A DNA stretch of 64,000 bases from Saccharibacillus brassicae (GCF_006542275.1 NZ_CP041217.1:1535501-1599500); one strand, 5' to 3'; counted from the stretch's first letter, positions 35,042 to 43,396 are shown. The notes: a model not told the origin generated them from the sequence alone. Program-made: numbers and translations.

Positions 35042-35390
35042 GCTGTTCTCGCGGGTCGGGAAGGTGCCGGGCATTCGCCGGCTGTTCCCGACAGGGCGGG
35101 AAGGCGCCGGGCATATGCCGGCTGTTCCCGACAGGGCGGGAAGGTGCCAGGCATTCGCTGGCTGTTCCCGACAGGGCGGGAAGGCGCCGGGCATATGCCG
35201 GCTGTTCCCGACAGGGCGGGAAGGTGCCAGGCATTCGCTGGCTGTTCCCGACAGGGCGGGAAGGTGCCGGGCATTCGCCGGCTGTTCCCGACAGGGCGGG
35301 AAGGCGCCGGGCATTCGCCGGCTGTTTCCGACGGGCGGAGAAAGCGCCGGGCGGTGCCGGCTGTTCTCCGCGGGCAGGGGCAGCGCCGAT
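35042..35390. repeat. 40-bp tandem direct-repeat array with paired hairpins, between dnaB and dnaI
   Basis: Six contiguous 40-bp units (starts 35081, 35121, 35161, 35201, 35241, 35281) flanked by degenerate 39-bp units at 35042 and 35321 and a decaying partial unit from 35360. Each unit begins GCTGTTCCCGACAGGGCGGG and ends with GCC-R-GGCAT...GC-Y-G. Hairpin A is TTCCCG/CGGGAA; hairpin B is GCCGG/CCGGC or GCCAG/CTGGC. The R and Y positions always change together. Since 40 is not a multiple of three and all minus frames stay open, the array is unlikely to be protein coding. No spacers are present, so it is not a CRISPR. Confidence 0.95.
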
Positions 35391-36896
35391 TTAAGGTCGG
35401 GGCTTGATTTTATTGGCTTTCATCTCTTCGGCCATGCGCACGTATTCGGCGAATTCTTCGTCGCTGACGGCGGTCTGGACCGGAGAGTTCTGGACGATCG
35501 GAAGTTCGGGTTTGCCGCGGGCGGCTTTGCCCTGAACACGGGCGCGGCTGCCGCTTTGGGCAGGGGCCTGGCGTTTGGGATTGGCCTGGTCGCGGATATA
35601 ACGGACGGCTTTTTCGTACGTGTCGATCTGCCGCAGCAGCATATTCGAAGCGATCGAATCGACGAAGTTGCGGCTGATGCGCTGGTCGCCGTCTTTGCCG
35701 AGCAGCGTCACGAGGTAATGGATCAGCACGTTGATCACTTCGCCCGGCAGCTTGTAGCTGAGGTCGATCTTGCTGAACATGTCGAGCCACGGTCCCGGAA
35801 CGGTTCCGGGGAAAAAATTGCGCAGCAGGCCGGTATACGGCTCGTTGCGCAGCAGCATGTTGTACTGGTGAATATCGCATTTGGACTGGAACTGCGAAGG
35901 CACTTCCAGATAATATTCCATCTCCACGGCATGTTCGACCGGCATCTCTTCGGCGGCCGGTTCTTCCGGACGCACGGCGCGGGCGGCCCGGACCTGCCGT
36001 TCTTCGGTGCGCTTGGCGGTCTGGCGGAAGGTGAGATTGGCCCGGTTCTGGAGATTGTCGAGCATCAGCTCCCCGTCGCTTGAGAAAATGCCTTCCTCGT
36101 CCAGCAGCCGCACCACGTCTTCGACGTTCAGGTCGAACTTGCGGGCGACGTGATTGATCATGCCCATCTGTTCGCGGTTATGCCGCAGCGCTTCGACGAA
36201 CTTGCGGTTGCGGGCGCCGCGCGGAAAATGCAGGATCACGTCGGAGTAATCGAACAGCGGCTCTTCGGCCGGCATGTTCTTGCTCTGGCGGCGGGCCGGC
36301 GACGCTTCGGACAGCGCCTGTTCCAGCTCGTAGTCGATCACGTGCGTGTTCAGTTCGAAGATTTCGTAAAACGGCTGCGAAATGTTTTCTTTCGCCGCCC
36401 GCCCGACTTCGCCGAACTCTTCCGGCTCCCCCTGCCAGAAGCGTTCCTGCAGCGCCAATACGGCGAACTTGCCGATCTTGTCGCGCAGCAGCAGCGTCAG
36501 ATGCTGGGTCGCGAAAAAATCGGACGGCGGCAGCGGCTGCTGCAGCTCGTATTCGTACATGTATTGGTCCTGTTCCGGCAAATACAGCCGATGGGTCTGC
36601 AGCAGACCGACCGCTTCGAGCTTCGAAGCGTTCTCGACCATCAGCGTGCGCCCCCGGTCGTTTGGTTCGACGCCGAGCGTCAGAAACAGGTTGCGCTGCT
36701 GTTCGGGCTTGGAATATCCGGTCTGCTCGGCCGGCAGGTGCTGGGCGATCAGCCGGTACAGCGCGATAGCCGACGTGCCGACCATCGGCTGATAGACCAG
36801 GTTCAGCATGCGTTCGTCCCGGCTGCTGAGACTGAAATCGCGATACGTATAATAACGGTGATGTTCCGTATAGTGCAGCAGGCTCTTCATGCGCAT
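35391..36896 (-). CDS. dnaB: Replication initiation and membrane attachment protein DnaB (DnaD/DnaB family)
   Basis: 501-residue Firmicute DnaB, which with DnaD and DnaI remodels origin DNA and delivers the replicative helicase. The N-terminal winged-helix region (RDERMLNLVYQPMVGTSAIA) is followed by a central helical part. A DnaB2/DnaD C-terminal domain near residues 230-300 contains FVEALRHNREQMGMINHVAR-like sequence. A second one follows, with YLVTLLGKDGDQRISRNFVD. The ATG at 36896 (MRMKSLLHY) follows GAGGGGG. It lies upstream of dnaI on the same strand, presumably co-transcribed through the repeat array. nrdR, which often neighbours it, is not in the window. Confidence 0.9.
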   Translation of the reverse strand: MRMKSLLHYTEHHRYYTYRDFSLSSRDERMLNLVYQPMVGTSAIALYRLIAQHLPAEQTGYSKPEQQRNLFLTLGVEPNDRGRTLMVENASKLEAVGLLQTHRLYLPEQDQYMYEYELQQPLPPSDFFATQHLTLLLRDKIGKFAVLALQERFWQGEPEEFGEVGRAAKENISQPFYEIFELNTHVIDYELEQALSEASPARRQSKNMPAEEPLFDYSDVILHFPRGARNRKFVEALRHNREQMGMINHVARKFDLNVEDVVRLLDEEGIFSSDGELMLDNLQNRANLTFRQTAKRTEERQVRAARAVRPEEPAAEEMPVEHAVEMEYYLEVPSQFQSKCDIHQYNMLLRNEPYTGLLRNFFPGTVPGPWLDMFSKIDLSYKLPGEVINVLIHYLVTLLGKDGDQRISRNFVDSIASNMLLRQIDTYEKAVRYIRDQANPKRQAPAQSGSRARVQGKAARGKPELPIVQNSPVQTAVSDEEFAEYVRMAEEMKANKIKPRP

Positions 36897-37339
36897 CGGC
36901 GGATGTCCCCCTCTTGTCCTTGCAAATGGCGCGTAAAAATAGAGTTGCTCCGCGGAACGCGCCCTTGGTTGTGGACAGGTTCGTTGGAGCCCCTCTATTT
37001 TAACACAATTCCTGCGGCATGAAAGAGCGGAAAGGCACCAAAATTCCGGCAGGAGCAACCGTCCGCACGACCGGAAGCGTCCGCGCTTCGGAATGCTTGT
37101 TTTTTTGCGCATGACGGCTTCCCCGCAAAAACCCGGGCTTTTTCGCGCCGCGAATTGCTCTTGCGTTCGTCGGTGCGCTACAATGGAAATTGGGAGCCGC
37201 CGGAAAAAGCGCCTGGGCAGGCTGCGCGAAGCTTTACCGTTTTTTTGTAACCCGACGACCTTATGTTTATCCTACGGATTTTGACGGAAACTCTTGTGAA
37301 AATCCCCACCATACAATCTGATTTGGGAGTGATCGATTC
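36897..37339. other. Divergent intergenic region dnaB-hemQ
   Basis: About 440 bases. The dnaB side has a minus-strand TAAAAT near 37002 with only a weak -35. The hemQ promoter candidate is at 37155-37184. Nothing else gene-like is seen. Confidence 0.45.
37155..37184 (+). promoter_or_regulatory. Candidate hemQ promoter
   Basis: TTGCTC (37155-37160) and TACAAT (37179-37184), spacer 18, 156 bases upstream of hemQ. Confidence 0.4.
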
Positions 37340-38086
37340 ATGAACGAAGCTACGCTGACGCTTGAGGGTTGGTACTGTCTGCACGATTTCCGTTCCATCG
37401 ACTGGACGCTGTGGAAAGCGGCGGACCACGAGGAACGCGCCGGGGCGATCGAAGACCTCGAAGAATTCATGAAGGAATTCCAGGTGACCGCCCAGGACGG
37501 AGCAGGCAGCACGGCCGTCTACTCGATCGTCGGACAAAAAGCCGATTTCGTGTTCATGTACCTGCGCGAAACGCTGGAAGACCTGAACAAGCTGGAAACG
37601 GCGTTCAACAAGACCGATTTCGCCAAGTTCACGGTCAAGGAATATTCGTACGTCAGCGTCGTCGAGCTCAGCAACTATCTGGGCAAAGAAGGCGAAGATC
37701 CGATGCAAAATCCGCAGATCATCGCGCGCCTGAAGCCGGAACTGCCGAAATCGGCACATATCTGCTTCTACCCGATGAACAAAAAGCGCGAGTTGGCCGA
37801 CAACTGGTACATGCTGTCGATGGACGACCGCAAAGCGATGATGCGCAGCCACGGCTTGATCGGACGCAGCTACGCCGGCAAAGTGAAGCAGATCATCAGC
37901 GGCTCCGTCGGCTTCGACGATTGGGAATGGGGCGTCACGCTGTTCTCGGACGACGCGCTGCAGTTCAAGAAGCTGATCTACGAAATGCGTTTCGACGAAG
38001 TGAGCGCGCGCTACGGGGAATTCGGCGCGTTCTACGTCGGCAATTTGCTCGATTGGGAAAAAGCGGTCGAGATGTTGAAAGTGTAA
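37340..38086 (+). CDS. hemQ: Coproheme decarboxylase HemQ (chlorite-dismutase family)
   Basis: 248-residue enzyme of the coproporphyrin-dependent heme pathway of Gram-positive bacteria. It oxidatively decarboxylates two propionates of coproheme to give protoheme. Family marks are the C-terminal ferredoxin-like repeat with the proximal heme ligand in [13 protein letters not shown]. The catalytic tyrosine lies in [11 protein letters not shown]. It lacks the arginine context of true chlorite dismutases. Other genes in the window need its product (sdhC, the ctaA-like gene). It is monocistronic with a terminator. Confidence 0.95.
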   Translation: MNEATLTLEGWYCLHDFRSIDWTLWKAADHEERAGAIEDLEEFMKEFQVTAQDGAGSTAVYSIVGQKADFVFMYLRETLEDLNKLETAFNKTDFAKFTVKEYSYVSVVELSNYLGKEGEDPMQNPQIIARLKPELPKSAHICFYPMNKKRELADNWYMLSMDDRKAMMRSHGLIGRSYAGKVKQIISGSVGFDDWEWGVTLFSDDALQFKKLIYEMRFDEVSARYGEFGAFYVGNLLDWEKAVEMLKV

Positions 38087-38112
38087 CTTTCGGCGGAAAA
38101 AGCAGAACCGGG

Positions 38113-38167
38113 AAAGCGTTTTGGAGTAGGCGGCGGCAGCGCCGGCGGCTCCGGGACGCTTTTTTTT
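38113..38167 (+). terminator. Terminator after hemQ
   Basis: AAAGCGTTTTGGAG (38113-38126) pairs with CTCCGGGACGCTTT (38149-38162) using three G-U wobbles, with an inner GC-rich stem, then a run of eight T. Confidence 0.8.
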
Positions 38168-38345
38168 GTGGGCGCGGCGGGGCGTACGGGCAGCGGAACG
38201 GACGGGGACGGGACGGGGCTCGGCTGACGTCGGAGCGGGGTGGAGCCGGTGCGCTGCCACAGCGGAACCGGCGGCGGGATGGGGATGGCCCAACGGTCGC
38301 TGCCGAATCGGCGTGCGGAGGAGCTGACGCCGGTGCGCGCTGCCG

Positions 38346-38427
38346 TAACGAATCGTAATCACGCTAATCGGCCCAAAATCGCATTCGGACCATGAAAATA
38401 GCGATATAGCGTGACTACGATTCGTTA
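38346..38427. repeat. 82-bp imperfect inverted repeat
   Basis: The left arm 38346-38370 (TAACGAATCG, TAATCACGCT, AATCG) and right arm 38402-38427 (CGATATAGCG, TGACTACGAT, TCGTTA) pair over about 25 bases with a few mismatches, around a 31-base loop. It lies in the 736-base gap between hemQ and ndh, away from any start or stop codon, and has no T tract directly after it. Confidence 0.85.
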
Positions 38428-38510
38428 AAAATAGCGAAACCGTTTAATGTGCCAAATAAGGATATTAGGATTCGTTGGCATGGAACGATCGAGAATCGAG
38501 CAAGGAAAGA

Positions 38511-38675
38511 TGCGGATACGGCGAGGGTTGGGTGCGGCGAAGTGCCGTGGCAGCGAGGTGCGGATACGACGAGTTTCAGGTACGGAGAAATGCCGTGGCG
38601 GCGAGGTCGGAATACGAAGCGGTTTACTTACAGCGAAGCGCCGTGACGGCGAGCTTCGGCTGCGTAGACTTCCCG
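38511..38675. repeat. Degenerate 48-bp tandem repeat, three copies and a remnant
   Basis: Units start at 38511, 38559, 38607 and (decayed) 38655. Shared blocks are TGCGGATACG at the start and GCCGTGGC-GCGAGG at the end. 48 is 16 codons, and three frames are open across it, each giving 16-residue repeats, for example RRSAVAAR. No ribosome site or known family supports a protein. This fills the rest of the hemQ-ndh gap, where I see no credible gene. Confidence 0.75.
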
Positions 38676-38703
38676 TTCCCGGAACGAAAACCCGCCATCT
38701 ACG

Positions 38704-38754
38704 CAAAAAAAGACCGTCCCCTCACCCGTGTGCACGGGGCGGAGACGGTCTTTT
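38704..38754 (-). terminator. Terminator after ndh
   Basis: AAAGACCGTC (38709-38718) pairs with GACGGTCTTT (38744-38753), enclosing a second stem CCCGTG/CACGGG; on the minus strand TTTTTTTGCG follows. Confidence 0.85.
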
Positions 38755-38822
38755 CGAAGCCGGGAGATACGTCGTCGGAAGCGTTGACGTTCCTCCCGCG
38801 CTTTTTTTCGTTCAGGGTCGGC

Positions 38823-40013
38823 TTACAGGAAGCGTCCTTTTTTGAGGACGAGACCCATGCCGCCGATCACGAACAGGTAGCGGGCATCGACCACTTTTTT
38901 CAGTTGGGCTGCCGGCCAGCCTTTGATTTTCTTGCCGGCTACGACGGCAACGGCTTCGCCTTTGCCGAGCGACGCGACGGTACCTTTGTTGCTGAACACG
39001 AACTTCTCGGTCTGCTGGCCGCGGATCGTCGCGATCAGGTTCTTCGCGAGACGCTCGCCCTGCTGCATCGCGATTTGGGCGGTAGGCGGGTAAGGACGGC
39101 CTTCCGGTCCGATCATGAGGGAACCGTCGCCGATGACGTACACGTTGTCGTGGCCCGGAGCTCTGAGGTACTCGTCGACTTTGACGCGTCCGCGCATTGC
39201 TTCAAGACCTGCGTCTTCGATCAGGTGGTTGCCGCGGATACCGCCGGTCCACACGACCGTTTTGGCTTCGATGCGTTCGCCTTCACCGACGGTTACGCCG
39301 TTTTCGTCGCAGCCTTTGACCGGTACGCCGATACGGAACGTCACGCCTTTTTTGGTCAGCGTGTCCATGGCGTATGTGACCAGCTCCGGATCGAAGCCAG
39401 GCAGAGCCGAAGGAGCGGCTTCCACGTTGTACAGGCCGACTTTGGAAGGATCAACGCCGTGCTGCTTGGCAAGTTCCGGCAGACGGTTGGCCAGTTCGCC
39501 GACGAATTCGATACCCGTGAAGCCGGCACCGCCGACTACGAAGTTCAGGCGAGTCTCGTCGCCGTCTTTTTTGAATTCCTTGAACTGCGTCTCGATATGG
39601 TCGCGGATCGCGCGCACGGAGTTGATGCTGCGGATCGAGAACGCGTGCTCTTTCATGCCCGGGATGCCGAATGTTTCCGGATCGCCGCCAAGAGCGATGA
39701 TCAGGTGATCGTAGGACAGAACGCCGTCTTCCAGTACGACTTGACGCTCGTCCAGCTTGATCGCCGTAACGTTCGATTTGACGAGGTCGATTTTGAATTC
39801 GTCCACGAGGTTCGAGATCTTCTCGTACGTCTTCTCGTCCGGCTGCGTACCGGCTGCCGGCATATGCAGTTCCGTCGTGAAGTAGTGGTAGTCGTGACGG
39901 TTAACCAGAGTAACGTCGGCTTCGTTGTTTTTGAGCTTTTTTTGCAGGTTTTGAGCGGCGAGAATGCCGGCGTACCCTGCGCCCAGGATTACGATTTTGG
40001 GAATGCTGTTCAT
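38823..40013 (-). CDS. ndh: Type II NADH:quinone dehydrogenase
   Basis: 396-residue membrane-associated flavoprotein passing electrons from NADH to menaquinone without proton pumping. FAD-binding fold at the N-terminus (KIVILGAGYAGILAAQNL), second NADH fold (NFVVGGAGFTGIEFVGELA) and the FAD C-terminal motif NVYVIGDGSLM followed by YPPTAQIAMQQGERLAKNL, the NDH-2 quinone-site region. The ATG at 40013 with AAGGA upstream is preferred over an in-frame one 33 bases earlier. A Rex-like operator lies 69-86 bases upstream, fitting the known NADH/NAD+ control of ndh in Bacillus. Confidence 0.94.
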   Translation of the reverse strand: MNSIPKIVILGAGYAGILAAQNLQKKLKNNEADVTLVNRHDYHYFTTELHMPAAGTQPDEKTYEKISNLVDEFKIDLVKSNVTAIKLDERQVVLEDGVLSYDHLIIALGGDPETFGIPGMKEHAFSIRSINSVRAIRDHIETQFKEFKKDGDETRLNFVVGGAGFTGIEFVGELANRLPELAKQHGVDPSKVGLYNVEAAPSALPGFDPELVTYAMDTLTKKGVTFRIGVPVKGCDENGVTVGEGERIEAKTVVWTGGIRGNHLIEDAGLEAMRGRVKVDEYLRAPGHDNVYVIGDGSLMIGPEGRPYPPTAQIAMQQGERLAKNLIATIRGQQTEKFVFSNKGTVASLGKGEAVAVVAGKKIKGWPAAQLKKVVDARYLFVIGGMGLVLKKGRFL

Positions 40014-40081
40014 TGTTTTCCTTACCCCTTTTCGATTCATAGTCATTTATGGGATAACCTTGTTATAAAGGTTGGAGCCTC

Positions 40082-40099
40082 ATGTGAAAAGTTACACAA
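40082..40099 (-). promoter_or_regulatory. Candidate Rex operator upstream of ndh
   Basis: Minus strand TTGTGTAACTTTTCACAT matches the Rex consensus TTGTGAA-N4-TTCACAA at 12 of 14 fixed positions. Rex represses ndh in Bacillus when NAD+ is high relative to NADH. A TTGAAA/TAAAAG pair (spacer 18) lies further upstream near 40150-40185 as a possible promoter. Confidence 0.55.
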
Positions 40100-40375
40100 A
40101 AACGGAGAGAACTCGCCCTATTTTCGATTTATCCCGTCCGCATCTACACTGCGACTTTTATCACATACATTGTACGCTTTTCAAGGCAATATTACAAAGA
40201 AAAATTTGAAAATCGGACGCAAAACGGACAAAAAGTATTCATAATTGTCAGGGAACAGATCGATAACCGGGGCAAGCCGCACCGTGCAAGCCCGAACTTC
40301 GGCCGAACGTGCCCCGGATCGATGCGACGTCGGCCGCGCGAATGCCCAAACAGCGAAAAAAGCCGGGAATTCGCT

Positions 40376-40405
40376 TTGCAATCCGGTGAAAAACGAGTTT
40401 ATAAT
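40376..40405 (+). promoter_or_regulatory. Promoter of the YumC-type reductase gene
   Basis: TTGCAA (40376-40381) and a perfect TATAAT (40400-40405), spacer 18, about 73 bases before the GTG start. Confidence 0.65.
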
Positions 40406-40477
40406 GAGTGAGATTGCAAAAATCCATTTCATTTCGATAGATTCATAACGATTCATACCTTCGGAGGTGCTTATCCA

Positions 40478-41479
40478 GTGACAGAGATCCATAACGGCGA
40501 CAATATAGCCGATATTTTAATTATCGGCGGCGGTCCCGCCGGTTTGTTCGCCGCTTTTTACGGGGGAATGCGCCAGGCGTCCGTGAAGCTGATCGAGAGC
40601 ATGCCTCAGCTTGGCGGGCAGTTGGCCGCGCTCTATCCCGAAAAATACATTTACGACGTAGCCGGTTTCCCGAAAGTGACCGCACAGGAATTGGTTAACC
40701 AGCTTGTCACGCAGATGAATCATTTCGATCAGGAAATTTGCCTGGAAGAAAAAGTGGTGTCCGTCGACAAGGAAGACGAGCAGCGCTTCAAGGTCACGAC
40801 CGACAAAGGCGTCCACTACGCCAAGTCCGTTATCATCACCGCGGGCGTCGGCGCTTTCGAACCGCGCCGCCTGGCTCTGGAAGGCGCGGAGCGTTATGAA
40901 GGCCGCAACCTGCACTATTTCGTCAGCGACCTGAGCCGGTTCGCGGGCCGCAAAGTGCTGCTGAGCGGCGGCGGCGATTCCGCGGTCGATTGGGCGCTCA
41001 TGCTGGAGCCGATCGCCGAGCAGGTGACGCTGATCCACCGCCGCGACAAGTTCCGCGCGCACGAACACAGCGTCGAGAACCTGATGGCGTCCAAAGTCAA
41101 CATCGTGACGCCGACCGAGATCACGGAACTGATCGGCGAAGAGCGCATCGAGCGCGTCGTCCTCTCGAACGTCAAGACGCAGGAGACGCAGGAAATCGAA
41201 GTCGACGACGTGATCGTGAACTTCGGCTTCGTCTCTTCGCTCGGTCCGATCTCCGAATGGGGCATCGAGATCCAGAGCCATTCGATCGTGGTCGATACGC
41301 GCATGGAGACGAGCATCCCGGGCATCTTCGCCGCGGGCGACGTGACGACGTATCCGGGCAAGCTGAAGCTGATCGCGGTCGGATTCGGCGAAGCGCCGAC
41401 CGCCGTGAACAACGCCAAAGTGTACTTCGATCCGGACGCCAAGCTCTCCCCGGGCCACAGCAGCAACATGAAGCGTTAA
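40478..41479 (+). CDS. Ferredoxin/flavodoxin-NADP+ reductase, thioredoxin-reductase-like (YumC type)
   Basis: 333-residue flavoprotein with the thioredoxin-reductase fold but no CxxC redox pair. FAD motif [22 protein letters not shown] motif [18 protein letters not shown] followed by [10 protein letters not shown], and the terminal FAD motif [14 protein letters not shown]. These features and the aromatic C-terminus region ([20 protein letters not shown] in parts) match YumC-type FNR2 enzymes, which reduce ferredoxin or flavodoxin with NADPH. GTG start at 40478 with GGAGGTG upstream. Divergent from ndh. Confidence 0.92.
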   Translation: MTEIHNGDNIADILIIGGGPAGLFAAFYGGMRQASVKLIESMPQLGGQLAALYPEKYIYDVAGFPKVTAQELVNQLVTQMNHFDQEICLEEKVVSVDKEDEQRFKVTTDKGVHYAKSVIITAGVGAFEPRRLALEGAERYEGRNLHYFVSDLSRFAGRKVLLSGGGDSAVDWALMLEPIAEQVTLIHRRDKFRAHEHSVENLMASKVNIVTPTEITELIGEERIERVVLSNVKTQETQEIEVDDVIVNFGFVSSLGPISEWGIEIQSHSIVVDTRMETSIPGIFAAGDVTTYPGKLKLIAVGFGEAPTAVNNAKVYFDPDAKLSPGHSSNMKR

Positions 41480-41799
41480 TTATCCACAAAATCGACATAT
41501 TCCTGCCCGTTATGCCTCAAAGCGCCGCGGCGCCCGGCATGACGGGCTTTTTGTCGGCTTTTCGCGCTTTTTCCGGCCCTCTTTTCCCATGTGCGTCTTG
41601 TGTATAATAGGGGTAAAAGACGCTTAACCGACGCCTTGGACGGCCGGGGAGGCGAAGATCCCGCTGCGCGCAGTGGCGCGATTGCTTCCGGATGCGCTTG
41701 GCATGGTATGATGGGAACGAACGTGACAAATCTCATTTCCCGGCTTCAAAGGTTGAAGCAGCGCTTACCCGTTTTTATCATTTACGAGGAGGAACCTCC
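41480..41799. other. Intergenic region upstream of the small membrane protein gene
   Basis: About 320 bases: the terminator at 41532-41552, then a TATAAT near 41605 with no good -35, and an extended -10-like TGGTATGAT near 41704. Either could drive the small membrane protein and TraX genes. No further gene is supported. Confidence 0.4.
41532..41552 (+). terminator. Terminator after the YumC-type gene
   Basis: GCCCG (41532-41536) and CGGGC (41543-41547) with a six-base loop, then TTTTTG. Short but well placed. Confidence 0.55.
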
Positions 41800-42000
41800 G
41801 TGGAGAATTTCGCGAGCGGTCTATACTGGGTCATCTCGATTGCCGAAGTGATCATTCTGTTGATGATTGCCGTATTTATGGTCATGCTCGGCATCAAGTT
41901 TTGGAAAGAAAAACGCTTCGGTCCCGTTATCGCTTTTGCCGTGTTTCTGATCGTCTGCCTGACGCTGACTTGGTGGAGCGTGCAGGACAAATTCCTGTAG
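41800..42000 (+). CDS. Small two-helix membrane protein of unknown function
   Basis: 66 residues from a GTG at 41800 with GAGGAGG seven bases upstream. Two hydrophobic helices (SIAEVIILLMIAVFMVMLGI and FAVFLIVCLTLTWWSV) are separated by a basic loop (KFWKEKRFGP), so both ends probably face outside. I do not recognise the family. It is 22 bases ahead of the TraX-like gene, so they are likely one operon. Confidence 0.7.
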   Translation: MENFASGLYWVISIAEVIILLMIAVFMVMLGIKFWKEKRFGPVIAFAVFLIVCLTLTWWSVQDKFL

Positions 42001-42022
42001 CGGACGAAAGGAGCTTTAAGCG

Positions 42023-42709
42023 ATGCAGTTGATTGCCATGATCACGATGCTGATCGACCATCTGGGAGCGGTCTTTTTCCCGGACGAGCGCTGGATGCGT
42101 ATCGTCGGACGAATCGCTTTTCCGATCTATTGTTATCTGCTGGTCGTCGGCTACCGGCGCACGCGCAGCCCGAACCGGTACGTGCTGCGGCTGCTTGGGC
42201 TCGCGCTGCTGTCGCAGCTCCCTTACATGCTGATGTTTCTCACGAGCGGCGTGAACGTGATCGGCACGCTGCTGATCGCGCTGCTGATCGTGATGGCGAT
42301 CGATCGTTTCAAAGGCCAGGCCGGCCTGCAGTGGGCCGTCGGGCTGCTGCTCGTCGCGCTTACGTTCTGGCCGATGGAGGCGCTGCAGTTCGATTACGGG
42401 ACGTACGGCGTGCTGCTGGTGCTGATCTACCGGTATATGCCGAATCCGTGGGGGATGCTGGGCGGCCATCTGGCGCTGAACGTGCTGTACGTGTTTTTGT
42501 TCCAGGGCGTCATCCAGTTCTTCAGCGTCGCGACGACGCTGTTCCTGGCGGGCCTCCACTCGGCGGCGCCGGAAGCGAAGACCGAGATCCGGCTGCCGCG
42601 CTGGCTGTGGCGGGCGTTCTATCCGGGCCATCTGGCGGTCATCGCTATCGTGCAGTGGCAGCTGTCCGGGGCCGCGCCGGGCGATTACCTGAACTGGATC
42701 ATGATGTAA
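42023..42709 (+). CDS. TraX-family membrane protein
   Basis: 228 residues with about seven membrane helices. The opening LIAMITMLIDHLGAVFFP (Asp-His in helix 1) and GRIAFPIYCYLLVVGYRRTR are the conserved TraX features. TraX acetylates F-plasmid pilin; chromosomal Firmicute members are membrane acyltransferase-like proteins of unknown substrate. It has AAAGGAG upstream of the ATG and is coupled to the preceding small membrane protein. Confidence 0.87.
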   Translation: MQLIAMITMLIDHLGAVFFPDERWMRIVGRIAFPIYCYLLVVGYRRTRSPNRYVLRLLGLALLSQLPYMLMFLTSGVNVIGTLLIALLIVMAIDRFKGQAGLQWAVGLLLVALTFWPMEALQFDYGTYGVLLVLIYRYMPNPWGMLGGHLALNVLYVFLFQGVIQFFSVATTLFLAGLHSAAPEAKTEIRLPRWLWRAFYPGHLAVIAIVQWQLSGAAPGDYLNWIMM

Positions 42710-42808
42710 GTGCGGCGAACCGGATAACTTGTGTTTCGAAGTCGCGCCGAATGGGTATTATACGGTGTTCTTACTTTTAAACACATAAGGAATCTGGGGG
42801 AGTATCAT

Positions 42809-43129
42809 ATGGTGCTCGCACGCACATTCAAAGGAATCAGCGGTTTGTTCGAGCTTGTCCTCGGCCTCCCGCTTCTCGGCGGCATGGTCGTCATGGGAAG
42901 CGGTTGGGGAATCTCCGCGGTCATGTTCGCCCTGCACGCCGTTACCCTTGCGATGTCGCTGCAGCATCGGCAGTCGTTCTACGGATCGGCTGCGGGAATC
43001 GTGACCTGCCTGCTCTTTTCGGTGCCGGTCGTGGGCATGTTCGGCCATTGGGTCGCGGCGGTCCTGCTGCTCGTCAGCATGGTCGACCGGCACGGAGCGG
43101 GTGTGGCCGGCGGATTTCGCCGTCCGTAA
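42809..43129 (+). CDS. Small hydrophobic membrane protein, function unknown
   Basis: 106 residues, with GGGGGAG before the ATG at 42809. Mostly three or four hydrophobic helices (GISGLFELVLGLPLLGGMVV, AVMFALHAVTLAMSL, AAGIVTCLLFSVPVVGMFGH) and a short basic tail. No family recognised. It follows the TraX gene by 99 bases and ends at a long G-U-rich terminator, so it may be the last gene of that unit. Confidence 0.7.
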   Translation: MVLARTFKGISGLFELVLGLPLLGGMVVMGSGWGISAVMFALHAVTLAMSLQHRQSFYGSAAGIVTCLLFSVPVVGMFGHWVAAVLLLVSMVDRHGAGVAGGFRRP

Positions 43130-43146
43130 CCGGTCGCGTTCCCAAA

Positions 43147-43198
43147 AAACGATTCGTTTTCGAAATCATCGCCGATTTCGGGAACGGGTCGTTTTTTT
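43147..43198 (+). terminator. Terminator after the small membrane protein gene
   Basis: A 21-base arm (43147-43167) pairs with 43174-43194 through several G-U wobbles, loop ATCGCC; TTTTTTT follows. The left arm has AAACGATTCG and the right GGGTCGTTT. Confidence 0.8.
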
Positions 43199-43223
43199 AT
43201 TTTAACAAAGAAACGATTTCGGA

Positions 43224-43253
43224 TTGACTGACGGCAAATGCGCAACGTAAGAT
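43224..43253 (+). promoter_or_regulatory. Candidate promoter of the TrpX-type importer operon
   Basis: TTGACT (43224-43229) and TAAGAT (43248-43253), spacer 18, 144 bases before the start. No T-box or other known riboswitch was recognised in the leader. Confidence 0.5.
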
Positions 43254-43396
43254 AGGAGAAAACATTTGCCGACCGTTTTCGCGCACCTGTCCGCTTTGAC
43301 ACGTTCTCGCACGAAAGCAACAATGCGGGCTCGCGGTCTTTCATTAAAAGAAGGCGTCCGGTTCCGACAACAGTTCCAGAGAGGGGTTCACGCTTT

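Noticed and set aside
35042-35390. CRISPR array
   Set aside because: The 40-bp units are directly contiguous with no unique spacers, and no cas gene is near.
34857-35407. Open frames on both strands across the 40-bp repeats (products such as MPGTFPPCREQPAN...)
   Set aside because: The unit length is not a multiple of three, so all frames are open by repetition. There is no ribosome site, and the stems covary as in structured nucleic acid.
38425-38706. Minus-strand 93-residue frame with 16-residue repeats
   Set aside because: It only reflects the 48-bp repeat, which is open in several frames, and no start signal or family supports it.
41591-41851. Short plus-strand frame across the start of the small membrane protein
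   Set aside because: The GTG at 41800 in another frame has a strong ribosome site and gives a clean two-helix protein.
43254-43396. T-box or tryptophan-responsive leader before the TrpX-type operon
   Set aside because: No T-box core sequence or specifier-loop layout and no overlapping terminator/antiterminator could be found.
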